A DNA stretch of 64,000 nucleotides from Balanoglossus misakiensis (Eukaryota; Hemichordata). Made by a program: the position numbers and the translations under genes. Shown here piece after piece: positions 62,005-64,000 of this stretch (position 1 is the stretch's first letter; the number at the start of each line of letters is the position of its first letter). The stretch lies in assembly GCA_040954595.2 (NCBI GenBank), contig CM082590.2, positions 2,790,001 through 2,854,000 on the forward strand. The letters run 5' to 3'. A model generated the notes under the pieces. That model did not search any database. It was not told the DNA's origin and saw only the letters and a program-made list of their open reading frames with translations.

Positions 62005-64000
62005 TTTATTTACCGAATTCTGTTGTGAGGTGCAGAGCACGTAATAGGCCTATGCGCATAAGAAAGTTTTCCACCAGACTCTGTAGATCGACGGATAGTT
62101 GTAAAATTTCCATGGTTGCTTCTAAACAGCCTCGTTTATTTACCGATTTCTGTTGTGATGCGCAGAACACATAGATAGGCATATGTGCATAAAAAAGTTT
62201 TCCACTAGACTCTGTAGATCGAGAGATAGTTCTAAAATTTCCATGGTTGCTTCCAAACACAGCCTCGTTTGTTTACAAAATTCTGTTGTGATGCGCAGAA
62301 CACATATATAGGCCTATGCGCATAATAACGTTTTCCACTAGACTCTGTAGATCGACGGATAGTTGTAAAATTTCCATGGTTGCTTCCAAACAAAGCCTCG
62401 TTTGTTTACAAAATTCTGTTGTGATGTGCATAACACATGATAGGCCTATGCGCACATGAACGTTTTTCCACTAGACTCTGTAGATCGAGAGATAGTTCTA
62501 AAATGTCCATGGTTGCTACCAAACACAGCCTCGTTTGTTTACAAAATTCTGTTGTGATGCGCAGAACACATATATAGGCCTATGCGCATAAGAACGTTTC
62601 CACTAGACTCTGTAGATCGACGGATAGCTGTAAAATTTCCATGGTTGCTTCCAAACAGCCTCGTTTATTTACCGATTTCTGTTGTGAGGCGCAGAACACA
62701 TGATAGGCCTATGCGCATGAGACATTTTTCCACTAGACTCTGTAGATCGACGGATAGTTGTAAAATTTCATGGTTGCTTCCAAATACAGCCTCGTTTATT
62801 TAGCGATTTCTGTTGTGATGCGCATAACACATAGATAGGCCTATGCGCATAAGAACGTTTTCCACTAGACTTTGTAGATCGACGGATAGTTGTACAATGT
62901 CCATGGTTGCTTCCAAACAGCCTCGTTTATTTACCGAATTCTGTTGTGAGGCGCAGAACACGTAATAGGTCTATGCGCATAAGGAAGTTTTCCACCAGAC
63001 TCTGTAGATCGACGGATAGTTGTAAAATTTCATGGTTGCTTCCAAATACAGCCTCGTTTATTTACCGATTTCTGTTGTGATGCGCATAACACATAGATAG
63101 GCCTATGCGCATAAGAACGTTTTCCACTAGACTCTGTAGATCGACGGAAAGTTGTACAATTTCCATGGTTGCTTCCAAACAGCCTCGTTTATTTACCGAT
63201 TTCTGTTGTGAGGCACAGAACACATGATAGGCCTATGCGCATAAGACATTTTTCCGCTAGACTCTGTAGATCGACGGATAGTTCTAAAATTTCCATGGTT
63301 GCTTCCAAACAGCCTCGTTTATTTACCGAATTCTGTTATGAGGCGCAGAGCACGTAATAGGCCTATGCGCATAAGAAAGTTTTCCACCAGACTCTGTAGA
63401 TCGACGGATAGTTGTAAAATTTCCATGGTTGCTTCCAAACAGCCTCGTTTATTTACCGATTTCTGTTGTGATGCGCAGAACACATAGATAGGCATATGTG
63501 CATAATAAAGTTTTCCACTAGACTCTGTAGATCGAGAGATAGTTCTAAAATTTCCATGGTTGCTTCCAAACACAGCCTCGTTTGTTTACAAAATTCTGTT
63601 GTGATGCGCAGAACACATATATAGGCCTATGCGCATAATAACGTTTTCCACTAGACTCTGTAGATCGACGGATAGTTGTAAAATTTCCATGGTTGCTTCC
63701 AAACAGCCTCGTTTATTTACCGAATTCTGTTGTGAGGCGCAGAACACATAGATAGGCATATGTGCATAAGAAAGTTTTCCACTATAGACTCTGTAGATCG
63801 AGAGATAGTTCTAAAATGTCCATGGTTGCTTCCAAACACAGCCTCGTTTATTTACCGATTTCTGTTGTGATGCGCATAACACATAGATAGGCCTATGCGC
63901 ATAAGAACGTTTTCCACTAGACTCTGTAGATCGACGGATAGTTGTACAATTTCCATGGTTGCTTCCAAACAGCATCGTTTATTTACCGAATTCTGTTGTG
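62005..64000 (+). repeat. Right part of satellite, array continues beyond window
   Basis: Standard A, B and C monomers continue to the last base with no change of character. The last monomer is cut at gaattctgttgtg. One irregular monomer near 62,395-62,470 reads aaacaaagcctcg, gatgtgcataacac and gcgcacatgaacgtttttcc, a mixture of subtypes. No right-hand array boundary is present. Confidence 0.9.

Larger units (their letters stand above)
2737..64000 (+). repeat. Satellite DNA array, about 130-133-bp monomer, head to tail
   Basis: The same unit repeats from about 2,737 to the end of the window. Landmarks in order are ccatggttgcttccaaac, agcctcgtttatttacc, gaattctgttgtgaggcgca, gaacacatagataggcctat, gcgcataagaaagttttcc, actagactctgtagatcgac and ggatagttctaaaatttcc. 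Clean runs step by exactly 130 bp (for example landmarks at 52,510, 52,640, 52,770, 52,900, 53,030, 53,160 and 53,290). Other units are 131-133 bp, because acatagata replaces acatgata (+1) and aaacacagcc replaces aaacagcc (+2). All copies face the same way, with no inversion or inserted mobile element seen. The period is not a multiple of three and stops recur, so there is no coding function. Frequent NcoI (CCATGG), StuI (AGGCCT), FspI (TGCGCA) and EcoRI (GAATTC) sites would give a ladder on digestion. The chromosomal role is unknown. A centromeric, pericentromeric or other heterochromatic location is possible. Confidence 0.97.

Noticed and set aside
2651-63573. Dozens of 60-100-residue open frames with recurring peptides such as LPNSLVYLPISVVRRRTHD and STRLCRSTDSSK
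   Set aside because: They are the satellite unit read through about one and a half monomers, mostly from TTG starts, on both strands. The period is not a multiple of three, so frames rotate and hit stops. There is no sign of codon-level constraint.
2737-64000. CRISPR array
   Set aside because: Repeats are contiguous with no unique spacers, the unit is about 130 bp, and no cas genes are present. The surrounding signals are eukaryotic.
2737-64000. Tandem array of rRNA or other structural RNA genes
   Set aside because: The monomer is only about 130 bp. No 5S rRNA, snRNA or tRNA signature motif was recognised in it, and its length varies freely by small indels.

Overview
The window holds one dominant object. 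From about base 2,737 to its right edge at 64,000 it is an uninterrupted, single-orientation satellite DNA array with a basic repeat of about 130-133 bp, roughly 465-470 monomers by simple division. The first 2.7 kb is single-copy-like, AT-rich eukaryotic DNA with a small local duplication, a 23-bp tandem repeat, homopurine/homopyrimidine runs and a few vertebrate-type promoter or insulator motif look-alikes. I find no convincing protein-coding gene, no rRNA or tRNA, no CRISPR array and no recognisable transposon. Open reading frames inside the array are the same 130-bp repeat read repeatedly with non-ATG starts. They are not genes.

Organism: a long head-to-tail satellite, introns suggested by good GTAAG/GTGAG donors, and YY1-, ZNF143- and CTCF-like sites in the flank together suggest an animal nuclear chromosome. 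The monomer keeps about seven CpGs, which fits an invertebrate with sparse methylation of repeats, or a satellite that is homogenised faster than it decays. I do not recognise the satellite family and cannot name the species.

Array layout. Monomers fall into a few diagnostic types. Type A has cgacggatag, then caaacagcctcg, then tttatttaccga. Type B has cgagagatag, then caaacacagcctcg, then tttgtttacaaaattc. Type C has caaatacagcctcg and ends gatgcgcataac. Type D has lost the usual ccactagactctg and reads tttagatcaacgg. A and B often alternate, giving a dimer of about 265 bp (132+133), which repeats with exact spacing at about 31.1-32.3 kb. On top of this the array is a patchwork of recent multi-monomer duplications. 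Exact same-offset matches recur at 1,864 and 653 bp (4.3-8.5 kb), 839 bp (9.0-10.7 kb), 4,466 and 4,989 bp (10.2-19.3 kb), 2,767 bp (17.5-23.1 kb), 1,848/2,242/1,189/1,979 bp (23.4-30.9 kb), 922/1,707/2,629 bp (34.2-38.5 kb), 1,057 and 2,242 bp (38.5-43.1 kb), 4,855 and 4,464 bp (42.2-50.5 kb), 1,705 and 390 bp (51.4-54.7 kb), 1,448 bp (54.6-57.5 kb) and 1,846 bp (57.2-62.0 kb). No single higher-order period dominates. The picture is of ongoing unequal exchange or replication-based amplification at many scales. Two places show out-of-register junctions that leave monomer stubs of 38 and 50 bp.

The left edge (2,737 to about 4,000) is an abrupt transition into somewhat more variable monomers, as expected for the margin of a satellite domain. 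The array runs off the right edge, so its full size is unknown. Whether it is centromeric, pericentromeric, subtelomeric or interstitial cannot be decided from this sequence.
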